A stretch of 64,000 nucleotides of DNA from Acestrorhynchus altus. Its lineage: Eukaryota; Chordata; Actinopteri; Characiformes; Acestrorhynchidae. Numbering within the stretch: the stretch's first letter is position 1; each line of letters opens with the position of its first letter. The notes under the pieces were generated by a model. That model worked only from the letters and a program-made list of their open reading frames with translations. It was not told where the DNA came from and searched no databases. Of this stretch, positions 47,201 through 61,336 are shown piece by piece. The translations under genes and the position numbers were made by a program. The DNA lies in contig CM067511.1 of assembly GCA_034509495.1 (NCBI GenBank), positions 27,003,200-27,067,199 of the forward strand, given 5' to 3'.

Positions 47201-50200
47201 AAAATTATTATTCTCAATACGATGACACACATCAAGCTCTGGGGCATACTGTGTGCTAGATGGTTAATGAACAACTGTTTTTTGTCCTTCTTGACATGTT
47301 GGACTGGGGAGAAATGATGAGGTGTGAAGACCTGAAGAACAAGAGTCAAACTGTTATGGCCACATGTCTGGGTCAAAGCAGGTCTGAAAAAGCAAGCCTT
47401 CACACTAAGAAGCAGAAGTATGATGTAAGTACTGTTTTGCACTCAGAGGTACATCTTTCAAGAAAAGTACTCTCAAAAGTACAACAGTGGACTTCTGGTA
47501 CATAATTCCTCATCTGGTACAAAAAACCATGGCTACAGAAATGGATTGGTACACTGAAAGTATTAAAATATTTTTTTACTATTTAAGTACAAATCTGGAC
47601 TTAATTTTCTTATTGTTTTGTGAAGTATTCCTAGGATTCACTGGTGGACAGGGGTTAATATCCCATACTTGGAGAGGTCCAAAGCTACGCAACACTCACT
47701 TTACGGATGCGAGTCCACTCACATGGACCGTTGGCTGTGTGTTCTGTTTACCTGTTGGATCCACTGTGACTATAACTCACAACTGATAGGACAGAGCGTC
47801 TCTAAAGTCAGCATCAGATACCACAGGGCACAACCAGAACTCTCTTGTTGCCAGTACCAACAGCATATTAGAATGTTGTCATAATATTTTGGCTCATCAG
47901 AATGTACAGAAATAATAAACACTGGTAGAAATGTCATGTTAACTAAATATATTGCAGATGCAACATTTTCCTTTCCAATTCTGAAATCTTGAATTTCAGC
48001 ACATACTGACTCAATATTCCTTCTTAATAAAAAATAGCTGTACAAGTGCTAGTAAAGGTATTTAAAGTAAAGTGTAGTGATTAAAGTGTAGTGTTTGCCA
48101 TTGCTGTCTTGCCTGCACTAGTGCCTCTAGTGCCATCTACTTAGTACAGGTTGTTAGACATTGGTTGACAGTAGAAAGAATGTGTACTATACCTGTTTAG
48201 AGTGGGGATGTTCCCTCTGCAATCAAATAACATTGATTACTGATTGGTTAGTGTCAGGCCAAGAGTGAGAGCAAGCAGTCTTAAATGTTTGTGCTGTGTG
48301 GCTATATTTACGAGGTCACGTAAAGATCACTTACAAATTTGAAATACTACAAAACAAATGTCAGATCTGATAAACAATAAAATTACATTTTCAGATTAAC
48401 TCATTTAAAATTAAGCTTGTCACACAGATACTTCCTTAAAGACTGCTTCCTTTTTCACACACACACATGCAACAATTGCATGGCATCATTCACATTATCC
48501 CAAGACAACATGACAGAATCAGACCCCTGTTCACACTACCTCTCATGAGTGTGAATAGAGATTGGAGACAAAACACAAAACAGGATCAAGTCAGTAGTGA
48601 GGCATGCAAATGGAATGACCGTGGTCTGAGATGGAGCTTTGCTTAGCACTGCAGAATTTCATGTCAAGCATAAACAGAAGCGCTGTATGCTGTACACTAG
48701 GGCTGCGAGATTAATTGCACATTTGTTTTTGCAATATGACTTTCCATGACATTATCCATTTCCATACATTTTTTTGTTACAATATTTAGAAAAGGGGCAA
48801 CACTTTAATGGTGCCCCAGAATATTACATTGCGTTTACTTTGGCATAGTCAAATACTGAGAGTACATGGAAGCCTCATGCTCAAAAGAAAATACAGCTGA
48901 ACAAAAAACACAAACTATCTAAAAGGAAGGTAAAAATCTAAAAGTCTTGGCCTTATTTTACCCTGAAATTGATCAAATTGCCACTAAAAAACACACAACG
49001 ACATTTTGCCCCGTTGACAGGCTTGGACTGAGAGAACATGGACATTTTGATGAATTGCCCATGTTGTCTCTAGTAACAAATCCAGGTTCTGTTTTGGATT
49101 AATCAATGGTCAGGTATGAGTATGGAGGCCTTGTGGCAAGAGCTAATCCAGCTGGTGTGATGATCAGGAGAGCCTTCTCCCAGTAATGGGAGGGGCACTA
49201 ACAGCTTAACGATACTGTATGTGCAGAACATCCTGCGACCACGTGTTGCCTCTTATGGCAGGGCTTACAACTGGCATTTTACAGCAGGATAATGTTTGCC
49301 TACACAAAGCGGGGGTTTCCTAGGAATCTCTCCACCAGACTGTAACACTTCCTTGGCCTGTCCGGGATGGCATATTTATTGCCAAAGGAGCATTTATGGG
49401 ACTAGCTGCAACCACATATAGCAGCATGAGTGTGCAGGATCTGCAGGCTGAGGTGCAATATCTGTGGATGTATACCATAACGGAACCTATACATCTTCAT
49501 GCCCATCTTGTATCCAGGCTAAAGGGCCAACAGCTTTTTTCAATGGTCTTGAATAAACTTTTCTCTCTAATATTGTAATCACAGGTATCTTCACTACATT
49601 CACACACAGTTTCAATCAATTTCAACAACTCCTTCTTGGTGATTTTTTTGTTATTGGGTGTTTTTGTACACCATAAAATACAAAATACTTAAAATGTACA
49701 ATAAATGCATTCCATTCCTTTCAAAGTGTTGTCGAATAAGTAAACTGTAATATTTTATAAATGTTAAAAAATTTATATTTTTGGTCAAACTTAGTAGATC
49801 AACTGCTTTGTTGATTTATGTCTGCAGTTTAAATATAGGATTAAAAACATGTCTTGGCTGATGAATTAGATTTTTGATGATTTAATTTCTAGAAGATGCT
49901 GCGCTTGACAGAAAAAAGGCATGGAAGGGGCACACATAAGCAATCAATCAGAGTCAACATGTTAGGCAGGCACAGATGCCATTATAGTTCTGAGCAAAAG
50001 TGCAATGCTAGCCTAAAGTCTATCTGAAAGAGACTTCATGGAATTGAACAGCACGCTGAAACACCATTATGAACTCCAGTTTTTGAATCTGAAATAAGTT
50101 TGAAGCCGAGTGAGGAGAGAATAAACTGTATACATAGATACTGCACAGAAACAATAAGCAGGGGATGGAGGAGAGAACACTGGCAAATGACCAAGAACAG

Positions 50201-53200
50201 TGGAGGAGATTTCTGCTGGAGATGAATATCCTAATTCACAGGCTTGTTGCCCCTCCCTGTTACATAAAATCCTCCTCCACAGTGCCGATCGCGAGGTGGG
50301 TGGACTGGGATGGGGTGAAGTAAGGTGGGGTGTGAGTGGAGCTTTTAGGAAAAAAAAGGGTGATCTTGGGGCACCTGTTGGGATGCGAAGTGGGCAGCAT
50401 GAACTGGAACTCCACAATGCAAGTGTTGTCCTTCAGCTGCCGATGCTGGACGCTGTTGAGCTCATATGCAATGTAGGCCCTCCGAACGTACACCTGACAG
50501 AGGGTAAACATAGGACTTTCAGCTGCAGGTCCACTCCATTTAAAGTTGGAAAATACAAAGGGTAGGATTTAGAGTACAGTGTTGTCACACAAATATTACT
50601 TTCACTTGTTACTGATTGATTTTATTGATACTCAGCAGATATTCCTAATCTAATCACACATATGGTGCATGTATTCACAGTGCTTCACTCCACATTATGT
50701 TACAGCCTTATTCCAAAATGGATTAATTTGTTCTGTCAAAATTATTATTTTTTTCTCTGTGCACTGTATTGATGCTGCTGCTGGAACCTTAATTTCCCTG
50801 ATGGAACCCTCCCAAGGGATCAAAGGATCAAGTTCTATCCATCTACGATAAAGTTTTTGCAAATTAATTAAAAGTAAAACATTTAAAATGTTCATAAGTA
50901 TTCAAAGTCTTTGCCAGAACACCCAGAATTGAGTGCATCATCCATCAGGTGTCTTTAGAGCTTGATTGGTGAACACTTGTGGTAAATTCAGTTGATTGGA
51001 CATGATTTGGAAAGGCTCACAGCTGTTTATATAAGGCCCCATAGAGGACAGTGCAGGTCAGAGCACAAACCAAGCAATGAAGTGCTGTTACCACTGCTCC
51101 TGAGAGAAGACTTTAACATGAATATGATGATGAGACTAAAATACAGGTGTGGCTAATGTAGAATTACTTTGTATTTAACTTGTTGAACTCAATAACCAAA
51201 ACTCTCCATTTGACACATCTATGAAACATCTGTCATAAATAAAGTCTGAAAAAATGGTGCACGTTTGCATTTCCATTTGCAAAGGCATTTGTACGTAGTT
51301 CTTGTGAAGGGCATGATTTTTTTCATTTATCAATAATTACAGATTGACATACAATTTAATGTAATATTTTTTTGAGTACTCCTGTGCCATGTGAATGATG
51401 TCATATTCTCCTCTTACCTCCAGAGCAGCCATTCTCACCACCTGGTTACTGTGGTAGAAAAAATTAGGCAGCACATCAAAGATGGAGGTCTCCGACAGAA
51501 TCAATTTCTGGACAAAAATAAGAGAGAGAGATCATTTTCCACATTTTATTAATCAAGCTTCAGTGGCTAAAGTCTGTCTAAATCTGAATTAATCAATGAC
51601 TTAATAAAGAGTCCTTAATTAAAAGCCATGCGTGTTCAAATTCTGTAGCGCCGGCTCACAAAGTTCTAGTTATGACCAGTAGATGTCACCTCAGTGTTCA
51701 TTTAAACCAAGACTGCTGAAAGATTTCCATAGAAAGAGGATGAACACTGGCCCTCTATGACTAGAAATGGACACCCTTTCTTTAGACCCACCTGCAGGTT
51801 CTCGATGCAGAACTGGTGTCCGTACATGTCGATGGCGGAAAGGAAGATAGACTCCACCTGGTTGTGCCGCAGTTCATATGAAGGCAGGTGAGATGCGATC
51901 AGTACCTGGACAAAGACAAGGTCAAGGATAAGCACAAGTGCAATAGCACATAAGCTTTCGGGTGGTCAGATTTTCAATCTACTCTCTGGTAATCTTTAAA
52001 CAAGCATTATGCGAGAATTGGTATTTCTTGCTCCTGTGCTCCTTCTGCAGTTGGGAAGTGCTTTGAGCCTCTCCTAAAATTCTATCCTATCCTAAATCAC
52101 AGAACCAGCACTGAAGGTGAAAGAAAATGGACTGAGGTGGTAGAGTAATATTACATGACTCAGGTTATGCACTGTTACTTAATTCTTGCCAGCAATTTTC
52201 CTGCAGGCTTTAGCAAAGTAGCACGATGCAATTTAGCAAAATGCACTAACAAGTAATTGTACTAATCGTAATTGTGTAAAATATAATGACAATGAATGAA
52301 TACCAATACCCTAATACCACTAACATACAATTCATCTCAAAATCAAGAGAACTCATACTGCTCTGACCTTAAAATATATGTGCATTTGGCTTTATAGCCT
52401 GTTGGGTCTGAACCCTGCATTCTGTTAATGGATGTACTCGCAGGTTTACCCCAAAAGTTCAAAACTTTAATAGTATTCGTTACGTGTGTGTGGCAGACTT
52501 GCGTGTGCCGTTCTGAATTCAGTCAACAGAGAGATTAGTTAACCATTTTCTATCCTGTTTAAAGTGTTCAGTATGTTCGTGCAGGCACACCTGCCGGGCA
52601 CGCAGCGCCACTTTTGCGTTGGTAGTTTTGCTAAGCTGTGTGAGCTCAGTAAGGATGGCCATGAGCTCATCAGTCAGTGTAGGGTCCCTCCCACACAGCT
52701 GATCCTGGGGAGAAAGACAGAAAGAGAAACAGAGAGAGCATTAATAAAGTAATGGATTCAAAACTGATTAAATTGGTTCTTGAAAAAAGCCCAAACAAAG
52801 TGTCTTACAGGTTCACGATGTGTTTTTAAACCACAGAATTGTTTACAGCTTTGCACTTATATAAAGGAATCCCATTATCCGTGCATATTGAATAATTCCT
52901 AAATAATGTTTTTGTGCAAACTGCATCAGTGGGTTTTAAGAAGATATTTCTTCTTAAAAATGGTTGGAGAATAGCTAAACAAACAACTTTAATTAAAGTC
53001 GTGCACCAAGATCTAACATGAAGAGGAAGTGTCTCAATTTTCCGCTATACATATGCATGCATAAGGTTAAAAGGTATGTACTTACAATTAGCATTGTGAC
53101 GAGAGAATTCTTCTTAGTAACCTGAGCATGGGAGAAGATATAGTTGAGCACGTTGGCCATGTCCCCTTTATTCTCTTCACGTAGTGCAAAAACACACTTG

Positions 53201-54827
53201 TCATAATGTCCTGAGGAAGTTCAGACACAGACATATATACATACATAAATAGATTTATCAAGAAAAACAACAGAGCACATAAATTTGAAAAACATTATGC
53301 TCATTATGCTGATGACAGAGTGCCCTCATGAGGATGGATTAGGAACTGCACCTCCAAACCAAAAGTGAGAATGAAAATAAATAAATAAATAAATAAATAA
53401 ATTCCCAGCAGCCCCGTTTACACCTGGTATAACCATTCGTCTTAAGTCATTATATTACATCTAGCATTGCATCTATACTTGATTTGATTAAGATTCGAAC
53501 ATATTAACACCAGGTGTAAATGAGACCTGTGTGGCATAAAAAGCACTGAAGCTGCCTTGCGAATGAGCACTCACCATGCTGAAACTGCACCTCTACCTTC
53601 AAATACTGCCTCAACAAGTCCATCACCACTGCTCTCATATGACCCCGGATGCCACTGCGATACCTTTGATTAAGATATGCATGTGGGTTAATGTGTGTAT
53701 GGGACTGTGCAAAATGCATGTAGAGGAAACATGAAGGTAATACAGGTAGCAATACAAACTGTGTCTGTGTACTAACTTTTGGACGAGTTGTACGATGCTC
53801 TGAGTGTTCATAAAAAACACCTCACGTTCTGACTTCCTGTTCAGTGTAGCAGCATGACTGTCCAGAATGTTGGCAATCTGACAATCAACAGAGACCAAAT
53901 GTAAGTCCATTATTAAAGCACAGTTACAACATAAATCTGTAGAATACTTCTAAACTAAACCACTCTGGGATATTATACTAGAAACATATCCTCACCACTC
54001 ACTTTATTAGAAACCACTTCCCTGTACTTCCACTCCGTAACCATTATGTGAACACCATCAACCTTGTAGGTTCACAATAGAGGCAATTTCATTTTTTTCA
54101 TTTGCTATCATTCATAACATATCCCATGCATCATTGGAAGGGATACGCCAAGCAAAAGAGGTTCCTATGTTCAGAAACTGGATATTGATATTGTTTGGCT
54201 GTGGACCCTGGAGAGTTTAGGTCCAACACAAGAACATGGGAGGAAGAACTTGAGCTTAAAGATAGGGCTTCAAACCCAAGACCAGGAGGCAAACGTGCTA
54301 ACCACCAAGCCCCTGTGCCATCCTCTTTTCGGCCTGGCATCAGGCTTAAGCACAGAGTTTAGTAAATGAGTGCATACCTGTTGGCTGGGGAACTGGCAGA
54401 GCACAGAGGTGATGTTGCTGGCATACTGAGCCATCTCTTTCTTAATGGCCTTTTCTACAGCAGGAGGGATTCTGCCGGACACGCTGGTCATGATATCCTG
54501 CAGCTCCAGCAGGGGCAGGGAGGGGTCCCGCAGAGTCTTCATCAGACGCTCCACCCACTCCTTCAGCTGAGGGAACACATAAAACATATTTTATTGCTCT
54601 TTATTTGCCTTGGTAAAATTGTGGCTAGCAAAATTTGCATATAAATGTTAAGACCACTGTCCAGACAGTTTCTTACTTTAGCACTAAAGAAGGGTTCTGG
54701 CAAACAGAAGCCATTCATGATGTGGACCAGGTGGTCCAGGGTGTTGTGAAAGACTCTGTGCAGTTTTTCTCCTCTAAGAGCCACAGCCTGGACACTTGGC
54801 AAAGCTCCTGTGTGTAACTCTGCCTGG

Positions 54828-54878
<51 letters not shown>

Positions 54879-55610
54879 TCACGTACAGTCAGGTGTTGCA
54901 GCCAATTCCCAAACCACAATGGCTTGAAACTTCATAGATGGTTTTATTAACTTTTAACATAAACATAAACCACAAGTCAAACATCACTTTCTGTTACAGT
55001 TAAATATATATTATTTCAACAGGAAATTATTTCACCCTAGGAAACTAGTTAAACTCGCATTTCTACTTCTCTCTCGTTCTAAAGCAAAGTCCTACCTGCT
55101 GAACTCTGCTGGGATCATCTAGCTGTAGTTTAGCTATGACACAGCCTGGCTCCAGTACCGCTCCTGCTCTCTTCACATAGTGGATACAGCCAGACTCAAC
55201 AGCAGTTAGTGTCATCACCATCTTCATCACCTGCAACACACACACACACATTCACTACAGATACTGTCACAATGAAAGAAATTGAAAAATAAATAAAATA
55301 AATAAAATAAAAATAAAAAACAAGACATGCATGTATACAAATGTGTCCTGCAGACAAACACCTCGATTTCAGCATAACATTGTCCTGCAAACACATGGCC
55401 TCCATCCTCAACAGTGTACTGGATGAGTTTTCCAGCAGATGGTGATCGCAGCAGGGACGGGTCATTCTCCTTCTCAAACACACATGTCTTATTACCGATG
55501 GTGATCCGGTACCTATAGACACAAAAATCACAGGCTAAAACAACAAGAAAGCCCTGCCTGAGACTCTGGCACCTATGTATGCATGCGTGTGTGTGTGTGT
55601 GTGTGTATGT

Positions 55611-55656
<46 letters not shown>

Positions 55657-58600
55657 CCTGCACCTCATTATAAGCCACATGGTTTAAAGCGTGGAAAAAA
55701 GTAGCGGCTTATAGTCCAGAAAATACGGTAACTAGCCTACTTGATTTCTTTTTTTCTCTTGGGTCAGTTTTGATCTAAGAAGGGTCATACCTGTCCACCT
55801 CCTCCTTCATATATGTAGTGTAGCTGCTGCCATCATAGGACAGGAGCAGGCCACCATCACTCAGTCTGTGAACATCCACTTCTACTGAAGAGTGGTTCAT
55901 GATGACCACATAGGAGGTGGGAGACTGACGGGTCACTTTCAGAACGTACTTTGTGCCTTCATAGATCAATTCTACATCTACGGTGTTCAACAGAGTGTTT
56001 GCAGGTAACACCTGACCCCTACAAAAACAAAGAGAGAAAGAAAGAAGATAATTGGCAATGCAGTGATATACAGGGCCTTATTCACCCCCCTGGTATTTTT
56101 CAGGTTTGCTACCTCACAACCTGAAATTAAATTAGAATTATTGAGAATTTGCATCATTTCGTTTACAAAACATGCCAACAACTTTGAACATTTGATTTTA
56201 ATTTAAAGCAAACAACAAAGTGGACAATAACATAAACATTCAGTGTGCATAACTATTGAGCCCCAACTATTGAGAGAATACTTCGTAGAGCCCACAAGAA
56301 TATTCCTGTATTTAGCACCATCCATCTTCCCATTCACTCGGACCAGTTTCCCAGTACCTGCTGCTGAAAAACATCCCTACAGCCTGATAGTGCCACCACC
56401 ATGTTTCAGTGTGGGGATCTTGGGGTGATGAGATATGTTGGTTTAGTGGCAGACATCGTGTTTCAATCCTGGTCTCAGCTGACCAGAGCACCTTCCTCCA
56501 CACATTTGGCAAAGCCTTTTGGCAAACTCAATATGAGCCTTCCTATTTAAGTAAGTATATTAAGTAAAGTTTTTTTTTTTAAATATGCATCACATTCAAT
56601 TCAGATAAATACAGGTTGTAATATAACAAAATACGTAAAAAGCCATGAATATTTTTGCAAAGCACTGTAGGAGCTGTCAGAAGTCATTTCAGTGGAGGCT
56701 GGTTTCAGTGGGATACTATAATCCACATTATTCGATAATTATTAGAAGAAGATTATGGATTACCTCTCTAGAGAATGCAAAAAATTAGAAACGCTGTTCC
56801 TGAAGTTCACATCTGCTACATGCAGCGCTCCACTCACTATCCCCAAAATAGTGTCTGGCCGCTCCGCCTTAAAAGTACACAGAGTGAGAAAAAAAAACGA
56901 GCCTCAGTGATTCAGTCATTTTACACTGTAAAGTATTATGGTGCATGGTACTATACTGCAAATATAATTAAACAGGAAGAACTGTCGCCTCGTAGCGTCT
57001 GCACCTGCATCTTCTCAGAGATGAGCCTGTCCAGCCAGCCAGTGTCGATGCTGTTATGTTGGAAGCTCTCTGTCTCCAACAACTTGATCAAATACTCCAC
57101 AGTGGTCCTGAAGTCCCCTCGGATGGACAGCTCTTTCAAAGCCACCACCATGTTCCTACAAACAAAACACCTAGTTTAACAGTCTATTCACATCCTATCT
57201 ATATATAAATGTATATCTGTGTATCTGCAATACAATTTTATGCAGCTTATATAACATATGTGTTGCACCTATACTGACACTGTATCAGTGTTTAAATACT
57301 CTTCAATACAGCACTTACCAAAGGGATCAATTCCATAAAGCATTTTTTGATGTAAGTGAGAAAAGCCAGTGTTTTGAATGGTAACTGGCCTGATTATCTT
57401 AGAAAATGACCGCAACAATCTGTACAATTCAAATGGAGCAACTCATTCTGCATGGCTATACGTTAAAAAGACTAAACAAAAATGGCCAGTTTTGAGTTTA
57501 AATAGGTTAAAGTTTAAGTCTATTACATTACATTCTCCAGACAAGCCAGATTTTATTTTTCCATCTTAGCAATGACAGTCTTACTGCCAACTCTATCGGT
57601 CAACCCTGCAGCTTCAAGTCTCTTCACAGCTGAAACTGGTCTGAGACACAAGATATAGCTGAGACTTGGTCCAGTGTTAAACTGAGCTACAAGAAGCACT
57701 TATTACACAGAGACATGTCTTCTGATGCAGTCTGACACTTCATATAACAGACTGCTTTAGTTTTTTTTCCTCATTTTTAAGAGTCTTTCTGCTTTTAACT
57801 TACTTCCATTTCTACAGATCAACTGCAAGTTGCTAATCAACCACTTGTTGCCTAAAATTTTTTGTTTATTTCTTCAAAAGCCATGCAAGTTTGATGTATA
57901 CCTTTGTTCCATTTGAATGTCTATAAAACTGTAAAATAGGGGTGTTTTAAACGTAGCATACATCAGGTTTCAGGTTTGAGCCGGTACTCAGTATCAGCAG
58001 ACTGAGTATGAGGTATCGATATCTTAGGGGAAAAGTGGTATCAGTGCGTCGCTATTTGTTGTACTGTTAAATCACTAATACTTATATGAAAATCAATCCT
58101 ACATTGGATGATGACTGATGAGGCTGATGTTCTGCTGGGAGGTGTGTGTGTGTGTGTGTGTTTGTACTCACGAAATAGCCTCTTCGCGGTTCTCTCCCCA
58201 TGAGAAGCAGTGTCCGAACTGAGAATCTGCAAACTCATGCAGCCCGCCTGCAGCCGCCACACTGAAGTAGCCCCACACGTTTTTGTTGCTGCGGAAGTTC
58301 AGCTCCTGCACCGTCCCTGAGCTGGGTTTGAACCCCTGATGTACAAAAGTCCAGGCAGATTACACACAGGCTTACACAGTTATCCAATCATTAGTCATTT
58401 CCACACAGCAATTTGTTCTTATGCGATGCCAGTTCATAAAATATTTATAGTGACTGCAAAAATATTGCCTTTTACATCATGAATCTAAGAATATGTACCT
58501 CGTCTGGGTTTTCACTGGTGATACGGGCTGCAATGACATGTCCTCGTGGGGAGGGGGTGGTAGAGAGCCCCTCAAAGTCAATGGCAGAGTCTCCCCATGG

Positions 58601-61284
58601 CTGCATACCATACAGCATGCGGATATCCTTGATGCGTTGCAGAGGGATGCCCATGGCAATCTGAAACATACATAACACACAGCCTCTATGGCATTAGATC
58701 TACTTTACTACTAGATCTACTACTAGATTTACTTTTAGGCCCCAGTAAATTTCGCAACCCCCCCTACCCCTGGTATCAATAACTCGTAAAAATAAGAAAA
58801 TAATAAATCATAATTTCTGTTCTGATGTTCCTGGATGCGGGCGTTTTGCGTCCCCACTTCCATTTTGACCTTCTAAAAAACGCTCCATTTTAATCCAGCA
58901 TGGATGACGTGCTGAGCCACAATGTGTGTATGAACCTGAATCAAGATTCAGATCGAAGAGTCAAGCAGAATGACGAGTGAGTCAGTTTGATTCAGTTAAA
59001 AAAAACCTTCTAAAAATGCTCTATTTTAAGCAACAGTGGGAGACACTCCGTCAAGACAACAGTGTGAAAAAGTTTAGTGCCTAAATCGGATTCATCGCAC
59101 ATTTAGCTGACAAAACGTCTTAGTGTCACATTCGTAAAACCCCTAGAAGTATATCATGACCTTCCAACCAATGGCATGCAAAAGTTTGGCACTATGAACA
59201 TCTAAGCAAGCAAAAGATAACAGGGTATTCATCAAATGTCCACACTAGGTAGCAAGTGATAAAAGCAGAGGGAGCTCCTAATGTGCTCTTTTAGATACTA
59301 GTGCAGCTAGAAAAAAAATCAGATCATGAAGAAATAAAAAGTTCAAAATTCAAAAAGTTAAGCAATCGTATTTTCTATTCATTACATGCGAAGTGACATA
59401 TTTCAACACACGTCTCCACTGAGCTGCAACAGTTGCCAAGTATGTTACATAAGAGCACCCTCCCCCTCACACACTGGCCCTCTAGCCCAGTGTTTCCCAA
59501 CCCTGTTCCTGGAGGCACACCTGCCCAGCACGTTTTAACTTTAACACGCCCCTTGCACCTCTGAAGGGCTTGTTACTGTGCTGATTAGTTGAATCAGGTG
59601 TGTGGGGAGTAGGGTAAGCTCTAAAATATGCAGAGCAGGTCCTCAGCAGGTCCATTGTCCTCAGCAGCAGCCCACGTGACCTACATTCAGCAGTATACAG
59701 GGTGAGCAAATATAAGGCAAAAGCTTCTGCTTTGGTGGTTGCTGTGGTGACTGTGGCATTCAAAGCTAATGCTCAGTGGCATGAGAGATAAGGTGGCAAA
59801 ATAAGTGCCATGTATGCACAAACACACACACAGACACACACACTACCAATACAATATATTGAACCTCATCAAGCAATAACTGACAAGAAGACAATGAGCC
59901 AGACACACACACACCTGCAGCTGGGCAGCAGGAAGGTTGACGTCAGCCACCATCTCGGTGCAGGGGTGTTCCACCTGCAAACGCGGGTTCAGTTCCAGGA
60001 AGTAGAAACTGCCATCCTGACTGTACAGATACTCCACTGTGCCAGCACTTACATAGCCCACCATCTTAGCCAGCTTCACTGCACACTAAGAAAACACACA
60101 CACATACACACACAAAATAAACAGGTGCCAGTATAATCACTTGTAGGTCCACACTTCTGCAGAATCTAGTGCAATAGCACTATTCACAGCTGACAATCAG
60201 CCCCCTCACCCCATAATCAATGTGCTGAATGTTTTTCTGTCTAATATTAAACAAATGTTTTACTTTTTTAAACTGTCAGATGATTACAAATATAATATAT
60301 AGGTCATTTAAGTTAAATGCAAAACTCTTTTTCAATAAACCGCAGGATTGTTCTTCAATCCAGTTACTTTGAATGTGAGATTGTTAAAGTATGCATTAGA
60401 GGTGAGACTCACCAAGAAAAGAGAAAAGAAAAATCAAGACATTCACTCACAAAAGCACAAACCACAAACCAGAAATTTAACCAGCAAAAAAAGCAAGTTT
60501 CCTCTCTTTTAAAGTGTGGCATTTAATAATAATTATCATTATAAAAAAGGCTGTCATATACCCCCTCCATATTCTCAAACACATCAGAGGTGGCAATGGT
60601 AGCAGGGGCCTCTTCTATGATTTTCTGGTGTCGTCGCTGAACAGAGCAGTCCCTTCCAAACAGGGAGATGGCATTGCCATACTGATCAGCCAGGATCTGC
60701 ACCTCTAGGTGGCGTGCATGCTTAGCAAGGCGCATGACAAATATGGGGGAGCCAGGGACCTCTGTTTGCACCTGGTAAGTAGAGTAAGTACAGAAAACAC
60801 ATTCAGTGCATATGCTGTATGATGGTTTCATTAAAGCTGCATTCATACAAACACTGACTTATTAGTTGGGGCTGTGGTTTCTCATTAATGCTGGTCTGCA
60901 GCATATCCACAGAAATCTACTGTTATTCCATATTGAGTTCAGAAGCCAACGGACCTGTCTGAAGAGGTTGGGGAAATCATCTGCGCTGTTGACCTTACGA
61001 ATGCCCTTTCCTCCTCCACCCTCTGAAGCCTTGACCATCACAGGGTAGCCCACTTCTTCTGCAGCCTGCCAGAAAAAGCACAGTGATCTGCTAGCAGCTA
61101 AGAGCTAAGAGTAGAACACCACAGGGTTGTGAAATAGCAGCGCAATGTTTGGTGATGGCAAGAATGTACCTTTAGACCGGCCTCCACATCATTGATACAG
61201 CCCTGTTCGTAGAGATCTTGTGGAACATTGATGATCCCCTTCTTCTGGTCATTTTCTGACCACTCAACAGTTAGACCTTTATGG

Positions 61285-61336
<52 letters not shown>

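Noticed and set aside
47230..47890. Overlapping short frames on both strands in the acaca intron e25-e26
   Set aside because: No known domain, no splice-compatible phase need, and both strands open equally, as in random AT-rich sequence.
56312..56512. Minus-strand frame in the acaca intron e12-e13 with LWSAETRIE
   Set aside because: Derived from an internally deleted Tc1 element, not a host exon.
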